Shown in pieces: positions 18,769-27,083 of a DNA stretch of 64,000 nt (position 1 is the stretch's first letter; every line of letters starts with the position of its first letter). The notes beneath the pieces were generated by a model. The model did not search any database. It saw nothing but the letters and a program-made list of their open reading frames with translations, and was not told the DNA's origin. Both the position numbers and the translations under genes were made by a program. The DNA comes from Bacteroidetes bacterium GWE2_42_24 (GTDB lineage: Bacteria > Bacteroidota > Bacteroidia > Bacteroidales > TTA-H9). The stretch is from NCBI GenBank assembly GCA_001768515.1, contig MEOA01000067.1, positions 56,735 through 120,734 of the forward strand, written 5' to 3'.

Positions 18769-19575
18769 ATGCGATCTGATATAATATTTGAAAGGTTATG
18801 GAACGATTACACGGCCCTGAATCCTGATGTAAGTGCAATCTACGATGCATTTGTTGCAGCCGGCGAAACGGTGATCAACGATCATATTGCTTTTCGCACA
18901 TTGAACCATCCCAGGATTTGCATTGAGAAGCTAAGCAGGGTCTTTCTTGATGCAGGATATGTGGAAAAAGGGAACTATCATTTTGAAGCCAAAAAACTTG
19001 TTGCCAAACATTATGAGAAACAGGATGACCCAACTGCCCCACGTGTCTTCATCAGTCATTTGTTACTCGAAGAATTCAGCGATGAGTTGCAGATGAATTT
19101 TAATCAGCTTATTGATCAGATTCCAAAGGGTTTTGAAGATGAAAAGGAGTTGATTTTTTCAAAAGATATTTTTGGTACTGCCAGTTTCAGTATATACGAA
19201 AAACTCAGGAAAGAATCAGAATACGCGGCATGGGTCTATGCCTTTGGTTTTCGCGCAAATCATTTTACAGTCAGTGTGAATCATCTGAAAAAATTCTCAA
19301 CACTCGGGCATGTTAATGATTTTCTGAAAAGTAAAGGCTTCAGGCTAAACCAAAGCGGGGGTGAGATTAAAGGAAATCCGGAAGAATTGTTGGAGCAAAG
19401 CAGCACATTGGCAGGTTTGTACAATTTGCAATTTACTGACGGAAAGCATAGTATCCCCGGATGTTATTATGAATTTGCACTGAGATATCCTGATGAAGAA
19501 GGAAACCTGTATAATGGCTTCATCGCCAAATCGGCGGATAAAATATTTGAAAGCACGGATTTCTATTCCAAATAA
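18769..19575 (+). CDS. DUF1338 family, probable 2-oxoadipate dioxygenase/decarboxylase (HglS-like)
   Basis: A 268-residue protein. The ATG at 18769 follows an A/G-rich ribosome site; a TTG 30 bases upstream is in frame but less likely. It matches the DUF1338 family, whose studied member HglS converts 2-oxoadipate to D-2-hydroxyglutarate in lysine breakdown using non-haem iron. The expected metal ligands are in place: His in NDHIAFRT (near 39), His in ANHFTVSVNH (near 165) and Glu in YYEFALRY (near 235). The substrate is inferred from the family only; no lysine-catabolic gene is adjacent, although the next gene is a 2-hydroxyacid dehydrogenase-type oxidase that could use a D-2-hydroxyacid product. 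It ends in its own terminator. Confidence 0.82.
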   Translation: MRSDIIFERLWNDYTALNPDVSAIYDAFVAAGETVINDHIAFRTLNHPRICIEKLSRVFLDAGYVEKGNYHFEAKKLVAKHYEKQDDPTAPRVFISHLLLEEFSDELQMNFNQLIDQIPKGFEDEKELIFSKDIFGTASFSIYEKLRKESEYAAWVYAFGFRANHFTVSVNHLKKFSTLGHVNDFLKSKGFRLNQSGGEIKGNPEELLEQSSTLAGLYNLQFTDGKHSIPGCYYEFALRYPDEEGNLYNGFIAKSADKIFESTDFYSK

Positions 19576-19582
19576 ACAAGAT

Positions 19583-19610
19583 AAAACGGACGAAAGTCCG
19601 TTTTTTTTGT
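19583..19610 (+). terminator. Intrinsic terminator after the DUF1338 gene
   Basis: AAAACGGAC, loop GAAA and GTCCGTTTT form a 9-bp stem with an extended T run. It begins 7 bases after the stop codon. Confidence 0.9.
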
Positions 19611-19640
19611 CAATTTTGCTTCTCAAAGAAATGAGAGATA

Positions 19641-22571
19641 ATGGATAATTTTCAACCTGCTATTGAGAGTCTTAGATCAGCCCTGAAGGGCGAAATTACA
19701 ATTGAGGAGACAGACAGGCTTCTGTATGCTACGGATGCCTCAGCATACCGGGAACTTCCCCTTGGGGTTGCCTACCCTGCAGATTCAGATGACATCAGAA
19801 CACTTGTTAAGTTTGCATCAGAGAACAGCGTTCCCATCATTCCCAGAGCTGCCGGAACTTCACTTGCAGGTCAGGTTGTTGGCGCTGGATTAATTGTTGA
19901 TGTGTCTAAACACATGACTCAGATAATTGAAGTCAATGTTGAGGAACGTTGGGTGAAAGTTCAACCCGGAGTAGTGCTTGATGAGTTAAACATTTTTCTT
20001 AAGCCTTCAGGTCTGTTCTTTTCACCCGAAACATCAACTGCCAACAGGTGTAATATTGGAGGAATGGTGGGCAATAATTCCTGTGGCGCCCATTCGTTGG
20101 TATATGGAAGTACACGTGATCATACACTGGAGATCGAGGCAGTTCTGAGTGATGGATCAACTGTTATTTTTAAAAAACTCAACCGGGAGGAATTTACGGC
20201 GAAATGCAGTGGCGACAGCCTTGAAACCCGATTGTACAACCAAATCAATACAATACTATCGAATGAAAAGAACAGAGAAGATATTGCCCGCGAGTTTCCT
20301 GAGCCTTCGATTCACCGCCGGAATACCGGCTACGCTATTGATATTTTAAGTAATTATGATGTTTTTGGGGGAATTGAGGCAGGATTTAATTTCTGCAAGC
20401 TTCTTGCAGGTAGCGAAGGGACACTGGCTTTTTCGACTGAAATAAAACTGAGCCTGGATCTTTTGCCACCAAAAGTAGCAGGGTTGGTTTGTGTTCATCT
20501 GAAATCAGTTGAAGAGTCGCTGCATGCCAATTTGATTGCCCTTAAATATTCTCCTTCAAGCGTTGAATTAATGGATAAAACCATCCTTGATTTGACCAAA
20601 GAAAACCCTTCTCAGTTGAAAAACAGGTTTTTTGTGGAGGGTGATCCCGGAGCACTTCTCATCGTAGAGTTTGTTGCCAACGACAAAGAAGAAATACTGG
20701 AGAAAGCCCGTCAAATGGAAACCAACATGCGGGAAGCAGGATATGGCTATGAATTTCCGATTGTTTTTGGAAAAGACATCCCGCGTGTATGGAATCTTCG
20801 AAAAGCTGGGCTTGGCGTATTAAGCAATATGCCGGGTGATGCCAAACCGGTTCCTGTTATAGAGGATACGGCCATCGCACCTTCGCTCCTACCCGCTTAT
20901 ATAAATGAGTTTCAGGGGCTCCTTAATGAATTGAATCTACAGTGCGTTTATTATGCCCATATTGGCACGGGAGAACTTCATCTTCGTCCCATACTTAATC
21001 TTAAAGACCCCAGGGATGTAGCCTTATTTAAAGAGGTAGCACATAGAACAGCGCTCCTTGTGAAAAAATACCGGGGCTCCTTATCCGGAGAACATGGTGA
21101 CGGACGATTGAGAGGTGAGTTTATCCCCCTTATGATTGGGGAGCACAATTACGCTTTACTCAAACAGATTAAAGAGACATGGGATCCCGAAGGCATCTTC
21201 AACCCGGGTAAGATCACTGCAACCCCTTCAATGAATACAAGCTTGAGGTACACGGCAGGTAAACCTGTCAGGGAAATACCAACTGTTTATAATTTCTCGC
21301 GTGACCAGGGAATTATCAGGGCTGTTGAGCGGTGCAACGGTTCGGGCGATTGCAGAAAGACTGAAATAATTGGTGGAACAATGTGTCCAAGCTTCATGGC
21401 GACCCGTGATGAAAGAAATACAACGCGTGCCAGGGCTAATATTCTGAGAGAATTTCTTACAAACTCGACTAAATCAAATCCATTCGATCACAAGGAGATA
21501 TATGAAATCATGGATCTTTGCCTCTCGTGCAAAGCCTGTAAATCAGAGTGTCCCTCGAATGTTGATATGGCAAAATTAAAGACTGAATTTCTTCAACACT
21601 ATTATGATTCAAACGGTATCCCACTCAGAACAAAAGCAATAGCTTATATTACTTCGTTGAACAGGCTCATGGCGGTTTTCCCTGCGCTCAGTAATTTAGT
21701 CATGTCGTTCCCTGTAACCGGAGGATTAATTAAAAAGGTGTTAAAGTTTGCTCCTGACAGATCAATGCCCCTGCTTTATAAAACAACTTTAAATAAATGG
21801 TACAGAAAACATAAAACTGACGTTGGAAGTGGAACTGATAAAAAAACGGTATACCTTTTTGCTGATGAATTTACAAATTATAACGATACAAAAATTGGAA
21901 TAGTAGCCATTATGCTTCTTGAGAGGCTGGGATATAAAGTGATTATTCCGGGGAGTGTGGAAAGTGGACGTACCTTTATTAGTAAAGGGCTGTTAAGAAA
22001 GGCAAAGAAAATAGCTATTAAAAATGTAACCCTCTTAAAAGATGTTGTTACACCTGAGAAACCCCTTATAGGTATCGAGCCTTCAGCCATTTTGTCCTTC
22101 AGGGATGAATACCCGGAATTAGTTTCAAAAGATCTTATAGTAGCATCCAGAACGTTGGCAAAATCTGTGTTTACGATCGAGGAATTTCTTAGTCAGGAGT
22201 TTGCTAAAGGTTGTATTTCCAGCGACCTGTTTACCAAAGAAGCGGTTAAGATCAAGTTACATGGTCATTGCCAACAGAAGGCTGTTGCATCAACCCAGCC
22301 CACAGTAGCTTTTTTGCAAATCCCTGAAAACTATCAGGTGGTTGAGATTCCCAGCGGTTGTTGCGGCATGGCCGGGTCCTTCGGGTTTGAAAAAGAACAT
22401 TATGACCTTTCGATGAAGGTGGGAGAATTAGTTTTATTCCCGACTGTCAGAAATATGGGCGTAAATGAAATTATTGCTGCTCCCGGCACTTCCTGCAGGC
22501 ATCAGATTAAAGATGGCACCGGAAGAAGTGCTTTCCATCCTGTGGAAATAATATACAATGCTTTGCAATAA
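19641..22571 (+). CDS. FAD-linked oxidase fused to Fe-S/CCG domains (D-2-hydroxyacid dehydrogenase type)
   Basis: A 976-residue fusion of GlcD-like and GlcF-like parts. Residues about 30-260 form the PCMH FAD-binding domain (IIPRAAGTSLAGQVVGAGLI, NIGGMVGNNSCGAHSLVYGS). Residues about 270-530 form the FAD-oxidase C-terminal domain ending in SLSGEHGDGRLRGEF. A ferredoxin-like region follows with CNGSGDCRK, MCPSF and CLSCKACKSECPSNVD. Near the C-terminus is a cysteine-rich CCG motif (HGHCQQKAV ... SGCCGMAGSFGFE). This architecture oxidises D-lactate, glycolate or another D-2-hydroxyacid and passes electrons to a membrane or soluble carrier. Substrate cannot be fixed from sequence; the upstream DUF1338 gene makes D-2-hydroxyglutarate a candidate. 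Confidence 0.88.
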   Translation: MDNFQPAIESLRSALKGEITIEETDRLLYATDASAYRELPLGVAYPADSDDIRTLVKFASENSVPIIPRAAGTSLAGQVVGAGLIVDVSKHMTQIIEVNVEERWVKVQPGVVLDELNIFLKPSGLFFSPETSTANRCNIGGMVGNNSCGAHSLVYGSTRDHTLEIEAVLSDGSTVIFKKLNREEFTAKCSGDSLETRLYNQINTILSNEKNREDIAREFPEPSIHRRNTGYAIDILSNYDVFGGIEAGFNFCKLLAGSEGTLAFSTEIKLSLDLLPPKVAGLVCVHLKSVEESLHANLIALKYSPSSVELMDKTILDLTKENPSQLKNRFFVEGDPGALLIVEFVANDKEEILEKARQMETNMREAGYGYEFPIVFGKDIPRVWNLRKAGLGVLSNMPGDAKPVPVIEDTAIAPSLLPAYINEFQGLLNELNLQCVYYAHIGTGELHLRPILNLKDPRDVALFKEVAHRTALLVKKYRGSLSGEHGDGRLRGEFIPLMIGEHNYALLKQIKETWDPEGIFNPGKITATPSMNTSLRYTAGKPVREIPTVYNFSRDQGIIRAVERCNGSGDCRKTEIIGGTMCPSFMATRDERNTTRARANILREFLTNSTKSNPFDHKEIYEIMDLCLSCKACKSECPSNVDMAKLKTEFLQHYYDSNGIPLRTKAIAYITSLNRLMAVFPALSNLVMSFPVTGGLIKKVLKFAPDRSMPLLYKTTLNKWYRKHKTDVGSGTDKKTVYLFADEFTNYNDTKIGIVAIMLLERLGYKVIIPGSVESGRTFISKGLLRKAKKIAIKNVTLLKDVVTPEKPLIGIEPSAILSFRDEYPELVSKDLIVASRTLAKSVFTIEEFLSQEFAKGCISSDLFTKEAVKIKLHGHCQQKAVASTQPTVAFLQIPENYQVVEIPSGCCGMAGSFGFEKEHYDLSMKVGELVLFPTVRNMGVNEIIAAPGTSCRHQIKDGTGRSAFHPVEIIYNALQ

Positions 22572-22797
22572 TCGAGGTGACGCACTATATGTACATAACT
22601 GACATGCAGTTATTTAATAACTATTCCAAAATACAGCCTATTATTTTTTCCAAATTTTGTAAAAAATATTCAAGATTTGGTGATTTAGCATATATGTTTC
22701 AAATTATATACGTCTGATTAATAATGAATTATCAAAAAAGGCATGACCTTTGTGGATAGACAGATGTGAAATAAATAATTTAATAAAACTAAATTTG

Positions 22798-24003
22798 ATG
22801 AAAAGGAATATTCTAACATTATTGGCCATAGTCGCTCTTTTTGCGGCATGCAGTAAAGATGAGACTACAACCGCTACAGATGATAAGAACGTTGCGTTGA
22901 TTACCGACAAGGCTACCCTGAACAAAATGATAACTTATGTAAACGAACCGATTACGCTTACCGGAGGTTTAAAAGCTACTGCTTCCATTGATTTGGTTGC
23001 CATTTTACAAAGTCCAACTATAAACGGAGTAAAATTAAGTGCTACCAGCACCATTATCAGAAATAACATAGCTTATGTTACTTTCCACGAAAGAGGTAAT
23101 GGTTTTGGTGGGGCTCTGGTAGCTTTTGATGTTACAAACCCGGCTGTCCCATTACTTCAGTATTATTATCCATTTAGCGAATATGATATTAATGCCAGTG
23201 ATATTAGTGCAGATGGAAGCAAGATGTATCTTGCCGGAGGATCAAACAAGAAAGGCGCAGTCCTTTTAGTTTGTGATCTTGATGGAGCCGGTATCCCATC
23301 TATAGGTTATACTGTACTTAAAATTGGTGTTGATGCCCCTTCAGCCAACGGCGTAGTACAGGGCGGTAATTGGATTTATGTATCAGCAGGTCATTCTAAT
23401 GGCGGGTTGTTCGCCTTTAAAAAAGCTGACCTCGCTCCAGCAGGCGAAGATCTGTATGAAGGTGCTTCATTTTCTGCTGCCAATGGCCGCGCAATTGGTG
23501 ACAGGCATGTTGCTCTGGAAGGTGGAGATGTTGCACAGCTACATGTATATACCATTGGAAGTGATGATCCGGCCGGCGAAGCAATTTGGCCTATCGGAAG
23601 TATCTCCCATCAGGGGGTAGAGCCTGAAAACGAGTACCATGGAAAAGGAACAGTATATCTGAAAGACGGCTCAGATGTCTGCTATATTGCTATGGGGCAA
23701 TATGGAATGAAAGCCATTGATATTACAAACGGTAATCTTGTTTATACAGCAACTGGAATGATAACCTATGGTAATACAAATGCCGTATCGGCTGACGATG
23801 ATTATGTATATATGGCCAACGGAGCGCAGGGTCTTGGTGTTTATGAACCTGTGGTTGGTGATACGGAATTGTCGTTAGTTGGTGTTTGGGATGGTCATGA
23901 AGGTGTGAATATGCCGGCCAGTTGCAATTTCGTGATGAGTAATGGTGTAAATATGTTTGTCGCCTTTGGCAAAGAAGGTGGCTTGACGATTCTAAGCAAG
24001 TAA
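22798..24003 (+). CDS. Beta-propeller lipoprotein with LVIVD-like repeats
   Basis: A 401-residue lipoprotein. The ATG at 22798 is chosen because it gives a signal peptide and lipobox (MKRNILTLLAIVALFAAC, lipidated Cys at 18). The mature protein starts with a short Thr/Asp-rich linker and then has about six repeats of a beta-strand pattern such as IAYVTFHERG...LVAFDVTNPAVP and VCYIAMGQYGMKAIDITNG. The VAFDVTN and KAIDITN phrases resemble LVIVD repeats, which build beta-propellers. No catalytic residues are recognised. I infer a surface or periplasmic binding protein. It is followed by a strong terminator and appears to be a single-gene unit. Confidence 0.7.
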   Translation: MKRNILTLLAIVALFAACSKDETTTATDDKNVALITDKATLNKMITYVNEPITLTGGLKATASIDLVAILQSPTINGVKLSATSTIIRNNIAYVTFHERGNGFGGALVAFDVTNPAVPLLQYYYPFSEYDINASDISADGSKMYLAGGSNKKGAVLLVCDLDGAGIPSIGYTVLKIGVDAPSANGVVQGGNWIYVSAGHSNGGLFAFKKADLAPAGEDLYEGASFSAANGRAIGDRHVALEGGDVAQLHVYTIGSDDPAGEAIWPIGSISHQGVEPENEYHGKGTVYLKDGSDVCYIAMGQYGMKAIDITNGNLVYTATGMITYGNTNAVSADDDYVYMANGAQGLGVYEPVVGDTELSLVGVWDGHEGVNMPASCNFVMSNGVNMFVAFGKEGGLTILSK

Positions 24004-24022
24004 AACCAATTTTAAAATTGTT

Positions 24023-24055
24023 AAAAAAGCCGTCTGATTTCCAGACGGCTTTTTT
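24023..24055 (+). terminator. Intrinsic terminator after the propeller lipoprotein
   Basis: GCCGTCTG, 5-nt loop and CAGACGGC form the G/C-rich stem, extended by an A run pairing with the T tail. It lies about 20 bases after the stop codon. Confidence 0.92.
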
Positions 24056-24095
24056 AATTGTATTGATGACATTAAAACATCAGGAGAGTACAATT

Positions 24096-24300
24096 TCAAA
24101 CCTCCTGACCTGGCGAAGAATCAATTGTCGTGGTTTTATAGATTTGCCTGAGGTTAGTGCCTGGGATTTCAATTTCGGAATCATTTAATTGGGCACAAAT
24201 TTTGGCCACTGCTTTGTTGTCTTCCTTGGAGGCCATCAATTATAGTTTCACTGTAAGTGTTTTGTTGTTGTATTCGGGAAAAATACCGGCTTTATTGAAT
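24096..24300 (-). pseudogene. Remnant of an unidentified coding sequence
   Basis: On the minus strand a frame encodes QFNKAGIFPEYNNKTLTVKL, then a TAA, then continues in the same frame for about 46 codons including AVAKICAQLNDSEIEIPGT and ending in SSPGQEV. The amino-acid composition is protein-like across the internal stop, which suggests a decayed gene end. I do not recognise the family; a transposase C-terminus is one possibility. It touches the tandem repeat that follows. Confidence 0.35.
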
Positions 24301-24712
24301 TGGATAAGAAAGAAGCCTTCATGAATTTAGCGAATTACCACGTAAAACAATTCGTGAAATTCGTGGATAAGAAAGAAGCGTCCACTAATTGCACGAATTA
24401 ACACGAGTAAGGACGAAAAACAATTCGTGAAATTCGTGGATAAAAAAAAGCGTCAACAAATTACACGAATTAACACGAATAAGGACGAAGAAGAGATTTG
24501 TGGATAAAAAGAAGCGTCCACGGGTTGCATGAATTGCACGAATTAGCACGAAATATAATTCGTGAAATTCGTTAAATTCGTGGATAAAAAAGAAGCGTCC
24601 ATGAATTACACAGATTGCACGAAAAACAATTCGTGAAATTCGTGGATAAAAAGAAGAAGCGTCAACGAATTACACAGATTACATGAATTAGCACGAAAAA
24701 CAATTCGCTAAA
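24301..24712. repeat. Imperfect tandem repeat, about six units of 50-75 bp
   Basis: Each unit contains TTCGTGAAATTCGTGGATAA, then AGAAGCGTCCA or a variant, then CACGAATTAACACGAA or a variant. Units start near 24301, 24350, 24423, 24496, 24559 and 24630. They differ by substitutions and small insertions. The first half (TTCGTGnnATTCGTG) and the second half (CACGAATTnACACGAA) are inversely related, so single strands could fold. There is no unique spacer between identical repeats, so this is not a CRISPR array. Confidence 0.8.
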
Positions 24713-25064
24713 TGCAGGAAATTCTGCTGAAACACGGGGCGGAAATGGCTGTTTCGTTGCCGCGGGTTAACTTCCCGGCAGGGCGTGCCAAAGAAAAACA
24801 AATCTTATGTACTCATGTAAAAATGACCGGTTAGCCAACCTGACCCGAAGCAATCTTCCTCCCCTGACCTCAGTAGCAAATTTGCGCTCATATCCCTTCC
24901 AAATTTTGAATCATTTTCCATTTTACAGGCATGTTTTTCACACCTGATTATGCCCTCTTTTAAAAAAATTCCAACTTTTTAATTTTTTTTTGCGTGAACA
25001 TAATCACATAAGCCATTTTTTTAAACAATTGATTACGTGTTACTTATAATTCCGTTTTACCCCA

Positions 25065-25119
25065 TAGTCGCCTCAAAGTCATACCAAAGTTAGGACAAAG
25101 TTATGTTTTTCTTATGTAT
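25065..25119. repeat. Imperfect 11-bp-period tandem array, about five units
   Basis: Blocks of 11 from 25065: TAGTCGCCTCA, AAGTCATACCA, AAGTTAGGACA, AAGTTATGTTT, TTCTTATGTAT. AGT is fixed at positions 2-4 in the first four, and TTATGT is shared by the last two. The period matches the arrays in the other two long spacers. Confidence 0.6.
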
Positions 25120-25184
25120 CGCCTATTGCTGTAGTAATTATGGAGTATATTTTATATGAAGAAATCATAACTATATAAAATTTT

Positions 25185-25200
25185 TGGCACGATTTTAGTG
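25185..25200 (+). promoter_or_regulatory. Possible sigma-54 promoter
   Basis: TGGCAC at 25185-25190 matches the -24 element of sigma-54 promoters exactly. Five bases later TAGTG stands where TTGC(A/T) is expected and keeps only part of the -12 element. No recognised gene lies directly downstream on the plus strand, so it may be a chance match or drive a small RNA. Confidence 0.3.
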
Positions 25201-25803
25201 AGTGTAATATTAGAGCCACATTTTTCTGATGAAAGATCAGTGCAGAACCCCAGCCGGTCATCGGTGATATTCGCTAATGATTTAACAGCTGACATGGCAT
25301 TTTGCACCACAACAACACTGAAAGCCATCCCATTCCATCATGGCGGCCCGTATTGCAACGGCATGGTGGTTCTAAACACGCATTTACCCGCGTTAGTATA
25401 TCTATTAGAAAAGATCAGAATAGCTTCATATTCAATAACATATACAGTCAGAAGAATCTCGTCCCGATGCCCGGGGGAACCAACTCCCCCTGATAGCCCC
25501 GATAGCTATATGGAGGAGTCAATACCCCCCGGTACTACAAATTGTGCCTTAAAAATACTATTACAGCATATCAGGAACTTACGCGAATCGGTATCACGAA
25601 AAGTGGTTCCTGATAGCCATTATTGGCTGTTTTTTGCCGGCATATATTAATTGAGGACTAAAAATACGCGAGTTGGTTAATGTTTTCAGGAAAGATTGGC
25701 AACAGTATTTGCATGACTATTTATTTGAAAAGAACGACAATTCAGATTACCCCCTTAGTGAGCCAATGCCGTGATTTACCGGGTAAGGTCAGGAGGTCTG
25801 GAT

Positions 25804-26418
25804 TTATATCATATAAAGAAACGTCGCCTTAACACCTGATATTTTCTTCAGGCTTTCCAGAATGTGATCTGAGTCTTTCTTTCTTATCAGAATATCAATA
25901 GTACAATCGAGGTTAAAATCTGAAGTAATAATTGTTAATGATTGGTCCTTTATAATCTTCATGATCTCGTTCATAAATTCATAGCTATAACTGATTTTAT
26001 AGGCCTCAAAAACAATTTTCTCAACGATCAGGGTATTGTTAAGCGCTTCGATTGCGGCGGTCTTATACGCTTTTATTAGCCCCGGAACGCCTAACTTTAT
26101 TCCACCAAAATACCTTATTACTACAATCAGAATATTTGTGAGGTCGTTTGAAAGAAGTATATTATAAATTGGGCGTCCGGCGCTACCGGAAGGTTCTCCG
26201 TCATCATTGATCCTATAAGCTGCCTTGTCGGGACCAAGTATATACGCATAACAATGGTGACGAGCGTCATAGTACTCTTTTTTGAGCAGACCGAGATGCT
26301 CTTTCACTTGATTTTCGGAAGTTACATGAAACACAAATCCTAAAAATCGGCTCCCCCTATCTTTGTATACGCCCAGACCAGGTAATTGTATTGTTCTATA
26401 AGTATCACTAAAAAGCAT
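25804..26418 (-). CDS. yigZ: IMPACT/YigZ family protein
   Basis: A 204-residue cytoplasmic protein with the two domains of this family: an N-terminal UPF0029 (IMPACT) domain carrying DDGEPSGSAGRPIYN and VIRYFGGIKLGVPGLIKAY, and a C-terminal ferredoxin-like DUF1949 domain (from about 135) with YEFMNEIMKIIKD. Eukaryotic IMPACT binds GCN1 in translation control; the bacterial role is not settled. Length and motifs are typical. It has its own Bacteroidota-type promoter and stands alone, divergent from the small lipoprotein gene. Confidence 0.93.
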   Translation of the reverse strand: MLFSDTYRTIQLPGLGVYKDRGSRFLGFVFHVTSENQVKEHLGLLKKEYYDARHHCYAYILGPDKAAYRINDDGEPSGSAGRPIYNILLSNDLTNILIVVIRYFGGIKLGVPGLIKAYKTAAIEALNNTLIVEKIVFEAYKISYSYEFMNEIMKIIKDQSLTIITSDFNLDCTIDILIRKKDSDHILESLKKISGVKATFLYMI

Positions 26419-26440
26419 TAAAAACTATAAATTTAGATTT

Positions 26441-26473
26441 CAAACATATAAAGTCCTTTGGAAACGCTACAAA
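26441..26473 (-). promoter_or_regulatory. Promoter of yigZ
   Basis: On the minus strand TTTG at 26473-26470 is followed 21 bases later by TATGTTTG at 26448-26441, matching the TTTG / TAnnTTTG consensus. Transcription would start about 15 bases before the start codon. Confidence 0.65.
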
Positions 26474-26670
26474 GTTACTATAGAAATCTATATAATTAAA
26501 AATACAAACAATTAACTGTTAAACAATACTATGCACAAAATATAAATTTCATAGAACAAATATCGATCTTATGCATAAGATAATTTGGCAATTTACAAAT
26601 CATATTCTAAAAAGCAAAATATTTTTTCATAAAAATTTTTAAAAATACTAAAAAAAAGTTAAAAAAAGTG

Positions 26671-26700
26671 TTGCCATCTATCAAAATCATATTACCTTTG
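26671..26700 (+). promoter_or_regulatory. Promoter of the small lipoprotein gene
   Basis: TTG at 26671-26673 and TACCTTTG at 26693-26700 with 19 bases between them: a textbook Bacteroidota housekeeping promoter. It is preceded by an A-rich tract that may act as an upstream element. The start codon is 27 bases downstream. Confidence 0.85.
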
Positions 26701-26726
26701 CACCGTATTCAAAACCAATAAATCTC

Positions 26727-26984
26727 ATGAAAAAAATCAATTTATTCTTCATTGGAGCAGCCCTCGTTGCTGTTACCGCTTGTGGACCCAGCGCTCAGGA
26801 AATTGCTGAAAAAAACCGTCAGGATTCAATCCGTATGGCTGATTCGATCTCTCAGGTAGAAGCTGAAAAACAGCGCGTTGCTGATAGCATCGCTCAGGTT
26901 GAAGCTGCTGCTGTTGCTGAACAGGCTCGTTTGGATTCTATCGCCAATGCTGAGGCTACAAAAAAAGGTGGTAAGAAGAAATAA
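26727..26984 (+). CDS. Small lipoprotein with a repeated helical segment
   Basis: An 85-residue protein with a signal peptide and lipobox (MKKINLFFIGAALVAVTAC, Cys 19 lipidated). The mature part is a highly charged, Ala-rich helix with repeated phrases: RQDSIRMADSISQVEAE, RVADSIAQVEAA, RLDSIANAEA, and it ends in a basic KKGGKKK tail. Heptad-like spacing suggests a coiled coil, and the Lys tail could contact the cell wall, DNA or lipid A. Short lipoproteins of this kind are common in the phylum but no function is established that I know of. The strong promoter, good start and strong terminator suggest an abundant single-gene transcript, perhaps comparable to a Braun-type lipoprotein. Confidence 0.85.
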   Translation: MKKINLFFIGAALVAVTACGPSAQEIAEKNRQDSIRMADSISQVEAEKQRVADSIAQVEAAAVAEQARLDSIANAEATKKGGKKK

Positions 26985-27003
26985 TTTTTTCTGAACCGAA
27001 ATT

Positions 27004-27038
27004 AAAGAGGAATGGCTTATGCCATTCCTCTTTTTTTT
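27004..27038 (+). terminator. Intrinsic terminator after the small lipoprotein gene
   Basis: AAAGAGGAATGGC, loop TTAT and GCCATTCCTCTTT form a 13-bp perfect stem with a T run. It lies 20 bases after the stop codon. Confidence 0.93.
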
Positions 27039-27083
27039 AACCTGATTCAAAACAAACTGTAAACTATCTGCGTTTATTTCACC

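Larger units (their letters stand above)
24056..25803. other. Long decayed spacer, about 1.75 kb
   Basis: No intact gene is visible. It holds a broken minus-strand frame (24096-24300), a 60-75-bp imperfect tandem repeat (24301-24712), an 11-bp-period array (25065-25119) and a sigma-54-like promoter (25185-25200). ACCTCCTGACCT at 24100-24111 recurs inverted at 25786-25797 and brackets most of the region. A 150-codon plus frame (25198-25650) has atypical composition and no ribosome site, so I do not call it a gene. I infer decayed mobile or recombination-derived DNA. Confidence 0.55.
26419..26726. other. Divergent promoter region of yigZ and the small lipoprotein
   Basis: About 300 very A/T-rich bases with one recognisable Bacteroidota promoter in each direction, described separately. 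No other element was recognised. Confidence 0.6.

Noticed and set aside
24301..24712. Possible CRISPR array
   Set aside because: Repeat units run directly into each other, vary in length and sequence, and have no unique spacers; no cas genes are in the window.
25198..25650. 150-codon open frame on the plus strand starting with GTG
   Set aside because: No ribosome-binding site, no recognisable domain, Pro/Ser/Thr-rich composition unlike neighbours, and its start overlaps the sigma-54-like element. Judged a chance frame in decayed DNA.
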